DNA from: Planctomycetaceae bacterium | GTDB lineage: Bacteria > Planctomycetota > Planctomycetia > Pirellulales > UBA1268 | Assembly (NCBI GenBank): GCA_021300535.1 | Contig: JAJTED010000025.1 | Span: 1 to 40,336 of the forward strand | Length of the DNA: 40,336 bases | Reading direction: 5' to 3' | Shown here: piece by piece, positions 1-10,226 of the stretch | Numbering within the stretch: position 1 is the first letter of the stretch | Layout: each line of letters begins with the position of its first letter | Program-made: the position numbers and the translations under genes | Notes under the pieces: model-generated | Told to the model about the DNA's origin: nothing | The model's input: the letters and a program-made list of their open reading frames with translations, nothing else | Databases searched by the model: none

Positions 1-6
1 TTGTGT

Positions 7-221
7 GGATGCCAGGCCCGGAGGGCCGGGTTGATTCGAAGCGGGCGGCGGCCCGCCAAGCGAACCGCGGCACGATGCCGCGTGTTCGCGTGGATCATGT
101 CCCCGGGTTTCCACCCGGGGCTTCTTGTGCGGATGCCAGGCCCGGAGGGCCGGGTTGATTCCAAGCGGGCGGCGGCCCGCCAAGCGAACCGCGGCACGAT
201 GCCGCGGGTTCGCGTGCATCA
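7..221 (-). repeat. Two tandem copies (period 124 nt) of a hairpin-rich module with a REP-like hairpin (99..127) between them
   Basis: ggatgccaggcccggagggccgggttgatt[c/g]...aagcgaaccgcggcacgatgccgcg at 7 and 131; its reverse complement recurs at about 39432 and 39730. Confidence 0.85.
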
Positions 222-245
222 CGCTCCTGCGCAGTCCAATGTGAA

Positions 246-1592
246 CTAGCTGCGGCGGTCGATGGGCACGAAGTCGCGGAGCGTCTCGCCGGAGTAGATC
301 TGCCGCGGGCGGCAGATCTTCTTCGTCGGCGAGTGGTGCATCTCGATCCAGTGGGCGATCCAGCCGGGCAGGCGTCCCATCGCGAACAGCACCGTGAACA
401 TCTGCACCGGGATGCCCATCGCCCGGTAGATCACGCCCGAGTAGAAGTCGACGTTCGGGTAGAGCTTCCGCTCGATGAAGTACTCGTCGGCCAGCGCCAC
501 CTCCTCGAGCTGCTGGGCGATGTCGAAGATCGGGTCGTGGCGGGCGATCTTGGCGAGGAGCTTGTCGCAGATCGACTTGATGAGTTTGGCCCGCGGGTCG
601 TAGTTCTTGTACACCCGGTGGCCGAAGCCCATGAGGCGGAAGCCGGAGTCCTTCTTCTTGGCGAGGTCGACGTACTTCTTCACGTCGCCGCCGTCGGCCA
701 CGATCTTCTCCAGCATTTCCACGCAGGCCTGGTTGGCGCCGCCATGCAGCGGCCCCCAGAGGGCGGAAATGCCGGCGGAGATGCTGGCGAACAGGTTGGC
801 GTCGCTCGATCCCACCATGCGGACGGTCGAGGTTGAGCAGTTCTGCTCGTGGTCGGCGTGGACGATGAGCAGCGTGTCGAGGGCGTCGGCGAAGTCGGGG
901 TCGACGTGGTATTCCTCGCACGGCACCGCGAACATCATGTGGAGGAAGTTCTCGCAGTAGCCGAGGTCGTTCTGCGGGTACATGAGCGGCTGGCCGCACG
1001 ACTTCTTGTGGCTGTAGGCGGCGATCGTCGGCAGCTTCGCCATCAGCCGGTGCACGCTCACCTCGACCTGCCGCGGATCGCGGACGTCGAGGGAATCCTG
1101 GTAGAAGGTGGACAGGGCCCCCACCACGCTGCCCACGATCGCCATCGGATGGGCGTCCCGCGGGAAGCCGCCGTAGAAGCTCCGCATGTCCTCGTGGATC
1201 ATCGTGTGCCGCGACAGCGACGTCCGGAACGCGTCGAGCTCGGCGGCGGTCGGCAGCGTGCCGTAGATCAGCAGGTGGGCGACCTCCACGAAGTCGCACC
1301 GCTCGGCCAGCACCTCGATGGGGTAGCCGCGATAGCGGAGGATCCCCTGCTCGCCGTCGAGGAAGGTGATCGCGCTGGTCGTCGAGCCGGTGTTGACGAA
1401 CCCCTCGTCGAGCGTGATGCAGCCCGTCTGACCGCGGAGCTTGGCGATGTCGAGGGCCCGCTCCCCTTCTGTGCCCACGACCAGCGGGATGTCATAGGCC
1501 TGGCCGCCGATCTCGAGGCGGGCGGTGCCGTCGGACCGCGTGCCCGGCCACGGCGGCGTCGCGGGGGCTGTGGGCTTGGGGGCGGCGGTCAT
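246..1592 (-). CDS. gltA: Citrate synthase
   Basis: 448-aa ORF with the citrate synthase signatures GFVNTGSTTSAITFLDGEQGILRYRGYPIEVLAE, GPLHGGANQACVEML and MGFGHRVYKNYDPRAKL. Confidence 0.96.
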   Translation of the reverse strand: MTAAPKPTAPATPPWPGTRSDGTARLEIGGQAYDIPLVVGTEGERALDIAKLRGQTGCITLDEGFVNTGSTTSAITFLDGEQGILRYRGYPIEVLAERCDFVEVAHLLIYGTLPTAAELDAFRTSLSRHTMIHEDMRSFYGGFPRDAHPMAIVGSVVGALSTFYQDSLDVRDPRQVEVSVHRLMAKLPTIAAYSHKKSCGQPLMYPQNDLGYCENFLHMMFAVPCEEYHVDPDFADALDTLLIVHADHEQNCSTSTVRMVGSSDANLFASISAGISALWGPLHGGANQACVEMLEKIVADGGDVKKYVDLAKKKDSGFRLMGFGHRVYKNYDPRAKLIKSICDKLLAKIARHDPIFDIAQQLEEVALADEYFIERKLYPNVDFYSGVIYRAMGIPVQMFTVLFAMGRLPGWIAHWIEMHHSPTKKICRPRQIYSGETLRDFVPIDRRS

Positions 1593-1750
1593 GGCGTGGT
1601 CTCCCGGGGCGTCTCACGGCTGGGCACAGGCCGGGACGGGGCACGGTGGCGGCCCGACCAGTGGAATGGACGGCGGCAGTGTAGCCCTGGCCCCCCGGGC
1701 GGGCAACGAGGACGCGTGGTTCGCGGCGCGTGATGGAAGACCGGGTCGCG

Positions 1751-3196
1751 TCAGCGGGTCGTCGTCGGCCGGCTGGCCGTCATGGGGCGCGTCGCGCCGG
1801 GCGACTCGGCATCGAACACGCTCCACACGGGCGTCCGCTCGCGGAGCTTCCGCAGGTAGTCTTCGGTGGCCTTGCGTTCCCGGTCCGCGACCAGGGTCGC
1901 GCGGATGCCCACCTGGGCTTCGATGAAGGGCGTGCGGCCGGCGTCCTTCCGTTCCACCACGCGGACGATGTGCAGCGCGGCCTGGTCGGCCAGGTTCGGC
2001 GACGGCTCGTCCTCGATGATGGCGCTCAATTGGCCCACGGGCAGCGAGAAGATCGCCTCGTCGAGTCGCTTCGATGCCAGGCTGCCCGCGTTCGTCCAGT
2101 CGAAGAGGCCGCCCTGCCTGGCCGTGGGGCCCTCCGACCGGGCCTTCGCCACTTCGGTCAGCGGCTTGCCGGCGAGAACTTCGTTGCCCATCGACGCCAG
2201 CAGATCCCAGGCCTGCTTCCGCGATCGGCGGCCGCCGATCTTGACCGTCAGCGCCTCGAACCGGGCCTTGGCCGGGAACTCGTAGTCGGCAAGGTGGTTC
2301 TGGTAATAGGCGATCATCTCGGCGTGGGCGATCTCGTCGTCGTTCTTCGTGTTCTTGCGCATCCACTCCTGGGACAGCCCGCGCTCGAAAAACATCTTCC
2401 GCATCCGGTCGAGCGACTGCCCCTTGGCCCGCAGCTGCTGTTCATACTCCAGCGAGTTGGCGACGCCCGCCTCCTGCATCATCTTGGGGAGAAACTGCTC
2501 GTCGAAGGCCTTGTCGACGTTCTTGCGGATATCGGGGATCTTGTCCTCGGGAATCTCCCGCAGCGCGTCGACGTAGATGAGGAGCATCTCGACGTGCTGG
2601 GGCAGCACCTGCTGGCAGATCTGCAGTTTCAGCTTGCGCAGGTCCTCCGGCGGCATGCTCGGCCCCGCCTTTTCGAGATACTCCAACGCCTTGGGCGTGA
2701 GCAGGTCGCCCTCGAGCACGACCTCGGGCCCGACCCGGGCCACGACCATCGCCATCTCCAGCGACTGCGCCTGCGGGGGCACGGCCGCCGTGCCGGTCGC
2801 GGGCTGCTCGTAGGCGGCGGGCACGACGCCCCCGCTTCCGGCCGTGCCCGGGCCCACCGCCTTGGCGACCTCGGCCGCGATCAGATCGCGGACCGGCTCC
2901 AGGGGCGCCCCGGGATGTTCCCGGATGCTCGAGAGCACATGGTTGTCGAGCGGTTTTGGGCCCGCTGTCGGCCAGCCGGCGGGCCGCGACACGGCCTTGG
3001 GCACGTGGGGCACGAGCGCCGGGCCGACTCCGGCCCGCGTGCCTGCGGCGCCGGCCGCGGATGGGCTGGCGGCCAGCGGGTTCGTGTCGGCTGTTTCCGA
3101 CGGCGCCGCGGCCGCCACGCGCATGCTCACGGCCAGGCACAGGACCAGCGGGATCGGCCCGTGGAGGCGAGCGCGACGTGTGGCGAACGCTGTCAC
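1751..3196 (-). CDS. PpiC/SurA-type peptidyl-prolyl cis-trans isomerase, secreted
   Basis: N-terminal signal-like sequence; parvulin-like stretch ARSEGPTARQGGLFDWTNAGSLASKRLDEAIFSLPVGQLSAIIED...LHIVRVVERK. Confidence 0.8.
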   Translation of the reverse strand: MTAFATRRARLHGPIPLVLCLAVSMRVAAAAPSETADTNPLAASPSAAGAAGTRAGVGPALVPHVPKAVSRPAGWPTAGPKPLDNHVLSSIREHPGAPLEPVRDLIAAEVAKAVGPGTAGSGGVVPAAYEQPATGTAAVPPQAQSLEMAMVVARVGPEVVLEGDLLTPKALEYLEKAGPSMPPEDLRKLKLQICQQVLPQHVEMLLIYVDALREIPEDKIPDIRKNVDKAFDEQFLPKMMQEAGVANSLEYEQQLRAKGQSLDRMRKMFFERGLSQEWMRKNTKNDDEIAHAEMIAYYQNHLADYEFPAKARFEALTVKIGGRRSRKQAWDLLASMGNEVLAGKPLTEVAKARSEGPTARQGGLFDWTNAGSLASKRLDEAIFSLPVGQLSAIIEDEPSPNLADQAALHIVRVVERKDAGRTPFIEAQVGIRATLVADRERKATEDYLRKLRERTPVWSVFDAESPGATRPMTASRPTTTR

Positions 3197-3283
3197 GATG
3201 CGGTGGTTTCCGGGCGTGGGCAGCCGAGTCTCGGCCGAGGGGGGCGGGACTATAGAGAGAGCCCCGCGGCCGTCGCAAGCCCG

Positions 3284-6200
3284 TCACGGCCCGGGTTTGG
3301 TGGCGGTCGGCTGCTGCAGGAGGTAGGCGAGCAGGTGGGGCAGGTTCGCCTCCCCGACCTGGTCGATCATGTTTGCCGGCATCGGCGAGGTTCGGGACGT
3401 GGCCGCCTCCTCGATGTCCGCCTTGGCCACCCGCACCTCCTTGCCCGTCGCATCGGCGAACACGACGTCGCCCCCCTCCTCGCGGAGGCGGAGCCCCGCG
3501 ACCACGCGGCCGTCGGCGAGCGTGACGATCGTCGTCCGGAACGCCTCGTCGACATTGCGGCTCGGATCGAGGATGTCCTCCAACAGTCGTGCCGGACCAC
3601 GCTGCCCGATGCCGTCGAGCTGCGGGCCGACGAGACCGCCGCGCTGCCCCAGGCGGTGGCAGGCGGCGCAGTGCTTTCCGAACAGTTCGCCGCCGGTGTC
3701 GGCCGAGCCGCCCGCCTTGCCGAAATGACCGGCCACCTTGCCGATCACCTGCTGGATCCGCTGGTCGGCCGGCTGGAGGCCGGCGGTCAAGGCCGTAATC
3801 CGGCCGTCGAGATCCGGCACGCCGCACTGCTTGAGCCGGCCGACCACCTGGCGGTCCTGAAGCAACAGCGGCGACGCCCGCCCAGCGGCGATCAGCCCGA
3901 GGAGCAGGTCGGCCCCGTCGTTTCGCGAGAGCAGCACCATCGCCCAGTCCTTCTGCTGCGCCGCGTTGGCCGTCTTCATCGCCACCCCGATCGCCTCCCG
4001 CAGCGGCGTTGACTCGACCCCCGCGCAGCGTTGGGCGAAGGCGATCCGCACGGCATACGGCTCGGTCGGCACCGGGATCACGGCCGCGGCCGCAGCCAAC
4101 GTGCGGCGTTGGTCGAGCGCCAGCAGGGCGTCGATCGCATCGTTCCGCACCGCATCCGTCGAGACGGTGTTTGTGGCCAGCCGCAAGATGTCTTCCCAGG
4201 CTGCTGCGAGCCGGGGCTCCATCACCACCCGGGTCACGGAGACCGCCGTGCGGATGGCGGGCTCGGGCTTCTCCGCGCTGGACCCGGATAGAACCCGGAG
4301 GGCGAACGTGACCGCCCAATCGGCGACGTCCGTGTCGGCGGTGGGGGCACGCCCCGCAGTCAGCGCGTTTCCCAGCAGCGCCTGCAGAGCAGCCGCTTCG
4401 AGGGCGATGTCGCCGTCGCAGGCGGTCCTTGCCGCCCGCGCGGCGTCCGCAACCTGCTCCCCGCTGCACGCCTCGGCCACGGCCTGCAGCGGCGTCATCC
4501 ACGTGTTCACCGGCAGGTCGCGGCGACTTTGCCACGCGAGCCACGCCGCCGCCGGAGTCTTGACCGTCGCCGCCAGTTCGGCGAGCAGCAGCGCTTCGGT
4601 GCTCAGCGTCTCGATGTCGATCGCCGCCAACTCCTCGGGCTTCGCCGCCACGATCTGGCTGCGGACCGCGATCCGCAACGCATGGATGAGCTGCGTGTCA
4701 TTTGGCGGGGTTTCCGCCAGGCAGCGAAGCAGAGGCTGGAGCGAACGGATCGACGGATGGGCCGCCACCGCCTCCGTGGCCGCCCGCCGCACGAACGGAT
4801 CGGGGTCGGCAAGCCGCCCGCGGACGAGCTCGGCCCGCGACTCGTCCCAGCCCGGCAGGGCCGCGACCGCTTTCACCGCGTGCACGCGGACGAGCCGTGC
4901 GTCGTCCGCCAGCGCCGCCGCGGTCGTCGCCGCGTCGAGCCTGTCTAGCAGGGCCAGGGCCCGGACCGCGCGGGCCCGGTGGTGTTCCGACGGCGACGGG
5001 CGGCGGAGCAGCTCCACGACCGTGGCGTCGCCACGGCCCCGCTCCACGAGTTCTTCCATCGCCAGCCGACGGACCGTCTCGTTCGCGTCTCCGAGTCGTT
5101 CCGCCAGCGCGGCGGTGGCGAGCTTCGTCAGGTCCATGGGCACCGCTGCATCGACCGGCGTCGCCCCCGGCTCCCCCTTCCACACCACCCGCCAGATCCG
5201 GCCGCGTTCACGGTCACGACGTGGGTGCTTCAGGTCCACCTCGTAGTGGCCGATGATGCAGTTGTAGAAGTCGGCGACATACAGCCCGCCATCCGGCCCA
5301 AGCTGCAGGTCCACGGGCCGAAACCAGAGATCGTCGCAGGTCAGGAAGTCGGTCGGCTTCTCAACCCACGGCGACGAGCCCCGCCAGGTGATCGCGTCGG
5401 CGTGCACCCGGCAGTTGACGACGTTGCCGACGAACGCCTGGTCGCGGTAGGCGGCGGGAAATCGCTCGGTCTCGCTGATGGCCACCGCCCCGATCCCGGT
5501 CGAGCCGTGGCCATCGGTCGTCGTGTCGGGCGCCAGCCCGAGTTTCCCCTTGCTCGCCCCGATGCCCGCGTACTGGGCCCCCGCCAACAGCATCGTCAGC
5601 GGCCGGCTGTGGCAGTCGGCGTTGAACCGGTTTCCGAGCGCGTCGAACACCATGCCGAAGGGATTCGTTTGTCCCCAGGTGACCTGCTCGATGGCCGAGC
5701 CATCGGGCCGGAAACGGTAGGTATTGCCCGAGTTCAACTGGAGGACGACGTCGCCTTCACCGCGGAGCTTCACCCGCGACGTGTTGCGGAAGCCGTGGTT
5801 CGCATACACCCAGCCGTCGGCGCCGAGGCGGAACGCATTCTGGTTCCCGTGCGTGTCGATGAAATCGAATGGCCCGTAGAGAACCTCCCGCAGGTCGGCC
5901 CGGCCGTCGTTGTCCGTGTCGGTCAGTTTCCAGATGTGCGGGATCGACCAGACGATCGCCGCCGTCTTCCCGCCCGGCGGCCGCGGCAACGGCAGGACGC
6001 CGATCGGGATGTTGAGCTCGTCGGCAAAGAGCGTCGCCTTCCGGGCCCGGCCGTCAGGGCCGAAGTCTTCGAGGATCGTCAGCCCGTCCCGCGGCTTCCT
6101 GTCGGCGGGGGCGGCGAACGGGTATTCGACCGAGTGCGTCACCCAGAGCCGGCCCCGGGCGTCGAAGGCCATGTTCATCGGCTTCTGGATCTGCGGCTCT

Positions 6201-6397
6201 GCCGCGACCAGTTGGATGTCGAAGCCCGGCGGGAGCTTGAACTGCGCCCGCTGCGCTTCCGGGGGCAGCGGTTCGGAATTCACCACGGGGGGCGCGGCAG
6301 CCGCGAGCGTGGCGAACACGACCGCGAGGATGGGGATCGGCAGGCCCGAAGCCAGACCCGACTGGAGGCCCGTGCGAGACGCATGCATCTCCCGCAT
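3284..6397 (-). CDS. PVC-type heme-binding CxxCH protein (beta-propeller dehydrogenase-like, HEAT-like repeats, C-terminal cytochrome c domain)
   Basis: N-terminal FKLPPGFDIQLVAAEPQIQKPMNMAFDARGRLWV; central Ala-rich repeats; C-terminal GELFGKHCAACHRLGQRGGLVGPQLDGIGQRG. Confidence 0.9.
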   Translation of the reverse strand: MREMHASRTGLQSGLASGLPIPILAVVFATLAAAAPPVVNSEPLPPEAQRAQFKLPPGFDIQLVAAEPQIQKPMNMAFDARGRLWVTHSVEYPFAAPADRKPRDGLTILEDFGPDGRARKATLFADELNIPIGVLPLPRPPGGKTAAIVWSIPHIWKLTDTDNDGRADLREVLYGPFDFIDTHGNQNAFRLGADGWVYANHGFRNTSRVKLRGEGDVVLQLNSGNTYRFRPDGSAIEQVTWGQTNPFGMVFDALGNRFNADCHSRPLTMLLAGAQYAGIGASKGKLGLAPDTTTDGHGSTGIGAVAISETERFPAAYRDQAFVGNVVNCRVHADAITWRGSSPWVEKPTDFLTCDDLWFRPVDLQLGPDGGLYVADFYNCIIGHYEVDLKHPRRDRERGRIWRVVWKGEPGATPVDAAVPMDLTKLATAALAERLGDANETVRRLAMEELVERGRGDATVVELLRRPSPSEHHRARAVRALALLDRLDAATTAAALADDARLVRVHAVKAVAALPGWDESRAELVRGRLADPDPFVRRAATEAVAAHPSIRSLQPLLRCLAETPPNDTQLIHALRIAVRSQIVAAKPEELAAIDIETLSTEALLLAELAATVKTPAAAWLAWQSRRDLPVNTWMTPLQAVAEACSGEQVADAARAARTACDGDIALEAAALQALLGNALTAGRAPTADTDVADWAVTFALRVLSGSSAEKPEPAIRTAVSVTRVVMEPRLAAAWEDILRLATNTVSTDAVRNDAIDALLALDQRRTLAAAAAVIPVPTEPYAVRIAFAQRCAGVESTPLREAIGVAMKTANAAQQKDWAMVLLSRNDGADLLLGLIAAGRASPLLLQDRQVVGRLKQCGVPDLDGRITALTAGLQPADQRIQQVIGKVAGHFGKAGGSADTGGELFGKHCAACHRLGQRGGLVGPQLDGIGQRGPARLLEDILDPSRNVDEAFRTTIVTLADGRVVAGLRLREEGGDVVFADATGKEVRVAKADIEEAATSRTSPMPANMIDQVGEANLPHLLAYLLQQPTATKPGP

Positions 6398-6412
6398 TGG
6401 ATCGATCTCTCC

Positions 6413-7942
6413 TTACTTGCCGCGAACCTGGAGAAGCAACGCCACGCCCTTCTTGTTGCTGATGACCACGTCGGTGTGGCCGTCGCCGTCGACGTCCTGC
6501 GTGGTGAACTGCGTGCCTACGCCGCTGTCGTTGTCGATGCGGTGCGGCGTGAGCGTGACCACGCCTGAAGCGTCCTTTTTTGCCTGGAACCAGTAGAGCA
6601 GCGCCGGATCGGAGGGATGCTGGTCTCCGCCAGGGCCGTGCGCCCAGAAGCGACGGCCGGTGACGAAATCCTTGATGCCATCGCCGTCGATGTCGACGTG
6701 ATTGAGCGCGTGGGTCTGTCCCGGCAGTGCGAACAGGCCGCGATCGCCGAGCAGGAGACAGAATTTCTCCCCGGCCACGCCCACGCCCACCTCCAATCCG
6801 GGCTCATTGAGCCGCGGTCGATCGACCAGTTCCTTGAACGACGCTGCCATGGCGTCCGTCTCGATCGTGCCGACGAGCGAATCGACCACGGTTCCCGCAT
6901 AGCCCGCGATCGGTCCCTCGACGGCGGAGCCGGTCTCGGCAAGTTGCCGGGCCTTGGCGCTGAGCTCGGCGTTGGCCCGCCATCCGACCTTCTTGGCGTC
7001 GCCACGGGCCTTGTTCAAGCCGCCGTAGATCTCCGCTTCCTCCGCGGTGAACGTGTATCCGTCCGGGGCCTTTGCCAAGGAAGCCGGCACCGGAAAGAAC
7101 GCGTTTTGAACGAAGAACGGCTGATCTTTTTCGAGCCGCTGCTGCAACCACCAGAATCCCGTGGCGTGGGCCGAAGAGCAGATCACGTCGTTCCGCTTGT
7201 TGCCGTCGATGTCGATGGCATGCATGTCGGCACAGGCAGGAGCGGGCAGCTTGTGAATCTTCCACGGCATGCCGTCGAGCGCGGCAGGCTGTTCGTACCA
7301 GCTCCCCGCGACCATGACGTCGAGTCTGCCATCGCCGTTGATGTCGCCTGCGCCCAGGCCGTGGGAGAAACGTTGCGTGCCCGGAGCGTTGGTCCCCGAG
7401 ATGCTCACCCGCTCCCAGGGCTGCGTCGGGTCTTTCCCGGGCTGGAAGGAGCACATTTCGGCCTGGTGCCCCAGGAGCAGCACCCGCTTCCCGGTGCCGT
7501 AGAGGTCGACGTACTGCGGGGATTCGTTGCAGGCGTTGTCTTGAATGACAAACTCCTGCCATTTGTCTCCGGCCGGACCGGGATTTTTGTACCAATGACA
7601 AGGCTTGCCGGGGAATCCGACGACGATCTCGTCGGGGTGCCCGTCGGCATCGACGTCGTCCGCGAAGACCGCGAAAGCCTCGCTGTAGCCCCCGGGCCCG
7701 TACGTGCCAACCTTCCGGATGACGTGCGGCTTCCAGTCGGGAGCCTCGTACCAGAGTTCACCCACGAGGATATCGGCCTTGCCGTCCTTGTTGACGTCGG
7801 CCACGGCCGAGCCTTCGGACCGGAACTTGGTGTCGAGGACGATCTTCTTCCAGGAAATCGGGGCGGCAGGCGATTGCCGCGGTGCGGCCGACGCAACCAT
7901 CAGCAGCGCGGCAAGGCCCACGGAACCGACAGGAATCCGCAC
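6413..7942 (-). CDS. Secreted FG-GAP/VCBS repeat protein
   Basis: Signal peptide; repeated Ca-binding-type motifs DVNKDGKADILVG, DVDADGHPDEIVVG, DINGDGRLDVMVAG, DIDGDGIKDFVTG, DVDGDGHTDVVIS. Confidence 0.85.
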   Translation of the reverse strand: MRIPVGSVGLAALLMVASAAPRQSPAAPISWKKIVLDTKFRSEGSAVADVNKDGKADILVGELWYEAPDWKPHVIRKVGTYGPGGYSEAFAVFADDVDADGHPDEIVVGFPGKPCHWYKNPGPAGDKWQEFVIQDNACNESPQYVDLYGTGKRVLLLGHQAEMCSFQPGKDPTQPWERVSISGTNAPGTQRFSHGLGAGDINGDGRLDVMVAGSWYEQPAALDGMPWKIHKLPAPACADMHAIDIDGNKRNDVICSSAHATGFWWLQQRLEKDQPFFVQNAFFPVPASLAKAPDGYTFTAEEAEIYGGLNKARGDAKKVGWRANAELSAKARQLAETGSAVEGPIAGYAGTVVDSLVGTIETDAMAASFKELVDRPRLNEPGLEVGVGVAGEKFCLLLGDRGLFALPGQTHALNHVDIDGDGIKDFVTGRRFWAHGPGGDQHPSDPALLYWFQAKKDASGVVTLTPHRIDNDSGVGTQFTTQDVDGDGHTDVVISNKKGVALLLQVRGK

Positions 7943-8249
7943 GGCAGCACCTCACGATTGGCGGGTGAGAGGTAAATGAATGGGCCTCCAGAGTATACGA
8001 TCCAAGACGGTTGCCAGCTTCCAATTCATGAGCGGCTTTTTCATGGCGGTTCCGCAGCGATGTGCCGGTCGATGGGCGATCGAGCCCGCCGCCATTGGCA
8101 CACGCTGGCAGACCTGCCGTCGATCGTGCTACCCTTGCTCGCGTGCGTGTGATGGTCGTGTCGGCCCCCATCGACCCCAGGCTGTGTCGACGGCCGGATC
8201 GCTCTGCAGGCACACGATTTCCTTCCCCGTGGTGGAGCGGAGCAGCGTG

Positions 8250-9395
8250 ATGCGAGGCATTCTGTATCTCGTCGTCTGGGCGGCGGTGGTCGCGTCGGTG
8301 CATGGTCGACCCACGGCCGGTGCCGAGCCGCACAAGCCGGCGCGGCTGCTGGTGGTGAGTGTGACCATGGGCTTTCGGCATGCATCGATCGGCACGGCCG
8401 AGTCCGTGCTCGAGGAACTGGGACGCTCGACCGGTCTCTTCCACTGCGACCACCTGCGGATGCCCCCGGGCCGGCTGCCCCGGCCCAAGCCCCCGAAGCG
8501 GCCGCCGGACGTGTCGGACGAGGAGTGGAAGGCGCAGGAGGCCGGTTTCAAGCAGGCGCAGGAGAAGTTTCGCCGTGACGAGGAGGCGCGGCAGAAGCTG
8601 CTGGCGGCCGAGTTCGCGAAGGTTTTCTCGGCCGCAGCGCTCCGCGATTTCGACGGCGTGATCTTTCTGAGCACCACGGGCGAACTCCCGGTGCCCGACC
8701 TCGGGGCGTTCCTCGACTGGATCAAGTCGGGCAAGGCCTTCATCGGCTTTCACGCCGCGACCGACACCTTCAAGAGTTCCGATGCCTACTGCGACATGAT
8801 CGGTGGCCACTTCGCCGGCCATCCCTGGGGCTCCGGCGGCGAGCATGCCTTCGTGGTCCACGAGCCGGGGCACCGCGTGACGGCCATGTTCCCGGAGCGG
8901 TTTCGCTGGAAGGACGAGATTTATCAGTACGACCTCCGCTACAAGCCGGAGAACCTCCGCGTGCTCGTGAGCCTCGACATGCAGGCGAGCACCCCGCAGG
9001 AGCCGTGGCACGTGCCGGTGGCCTGGGTCCGCGACTACGGCAAGGGCCGCGTGTTCGCGACCAACTTCGGCCACAACGAGGCCACCTGGCGGGAGCCGAT
9101 GTTCCAGAAGCACATGGCCGAGGGAATCGCCTGGGCGGTCGGCCGGTTCGACGCCCCGTCCGCACCGAACCCCGAGGTGCAGGCGGCGGAGTACCTGCGG
9201 AGCGTGGTGGCGGCGGCCGCGGCGGCCACGCAGGCCGACGCCGCCGCGTTGCGGGGCAAGGTCGACGCAAAGATCGCGAAGGATCCGACCTGGGCCGTCG
9301 GTCTGCGGCCGATGCTTCTCGAACTTCGCGGGCGGAAGCCGGAGGAGCGGGCGGCCGCCTACGCGCAGGTGATCGCCGCAATCGAGAAGCCGTGA
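8250..9395 (+). CDS. ThuA domain-containing protein
   Basis: Start MRGILYLVVWAAVVASVHG (signal peptide) inside the 7980..9395 ORF; ThuA signatures FLSTTGELPV, FLDWIKSGKAFIGFHAATDTF, MIGGHFAGHPW, PVAWVRDYGKGRVFATNFGH. Confidence 0.88.
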   Translation: MRGILYLVVWAAVVASVHGRPTAGAEPHKPARLLVVSVTMGFRHASIGTAESVLEELGRSTGLFHCDHLRMPPGRLPRPKPPKRPPDVSDEEWKAQEAGFKQAQEKFRRDEEARQKLLAAEFAKVFSAAALRDFDGVIFLSTTGELPVPDLGAFLDWIKSGKAFIGFHAATDTFKSSDAYCDMIGGHFAGHPWGSGGEHAFVVHEPGHRVTAMFPERFRWKDEIYQYDLRYKPENLRVLVSLDMQASTPQEPWHVPVAWVRDYGKGRVFATNFGHNEATWREPMFQKHMAEGIAWAVGRFDAPSAPNPEVQAAEYLRSVVAAAAAATQADAAALRGKVDAKIAKDPTWAVGLRPMLLELRGRKPEERAAAYAQVIAAIEKP

Positions 9396-9524
9396 GCGAC
9401 AGTGCTTCGCGGCTCCGCTGGCCGCACCTGCTCGTGGTGCGGCCGCCGAAAGATGGGCGGGGGCGCGTGCGTTTCGAGGTCCGCCATCGCAACGCGATGA
9501 CCACGCCCCCTGCGCGACCCGACG

Positions 9525-9863
9525 TCACTGCACTTTGACGGAGTGGAGGGAGTCCCAGGTCCACGGGTTCCACGACAAGAGGCGGAACACGATCCTCCTG
9601 CCCGTCGAGATGATCTGGGCCGGCACCGCCATGAAAGCACGACGGAACGTCGTGAACTCCATCTGCAGCAGCTTGTACGTCTCGGCACGGTGTTCTTCTG
9701 CCTCACGGCCTCCCTCCGGAAGCGGCAGCGCCATCGAGGCCGTCAGGCTCCAGGCCAGCGATGCGATCACCATGGAGGCCCAGTTGCTCAGGAGCGTGTC
9801 GACGGGCGCCGAGAGCGAGCAGGCGTCGCCCTTGAGCTGCGCGAACAGGTTCTCCTGATTGCA
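9525..9863 (-). pseudogene. C-terminal remnant of an IS1380-family transposase
   Basis: Translation CNQENLFAQLKGD...PVDTLLSNWASMVIASLAWSL...HRAETYKLLQMEFTTFRRAFMAVPAQIISTGRRIVFRLLSWNPW matches the IS1380 C-terminus as I know it; no N-terminal part is recognisable upstream. Confidence 0.75.
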
Positions 9864-10226
9864 GCGGTGATGTCCATCAGCCCCCGAACCCGCGAGTGGG
9901 CGGCGGCGTGGCCCATGAGCACGGGGTTCCGTTCGCGTCCCTGCATCAACTCCTGGGAGAGCCGCACCTGCAACTCCGCCCGTTGGAGGTGCTGCAGGTC
10001 GGTCATGCCCGCGGGGAGCCAATGGACCGAATGATGGCCGTATGCCGGCGGAGTCGAGACGCCATCTTCGGCATGAGCCCGGAGATCCGAAAGCCGGGGA
10101 TCGAGGTCTGGATCGGCCGGAACGGCCCGCCGGTTTCCCGGCCAGGCTTGGGATCTGACGCCAGTTCCTTGTTTTGGTGGCGGCTGGGGGACATACTTGG
10201 CCAGGGGGTGCAGGAGGCAACCGACC

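Noticed and set aside
1730-4012. 760-aa plus-strand ORF
   Set aside because: Antisense to the PpiC-type gene and the PVC heme-protein gene; no domain signatures.
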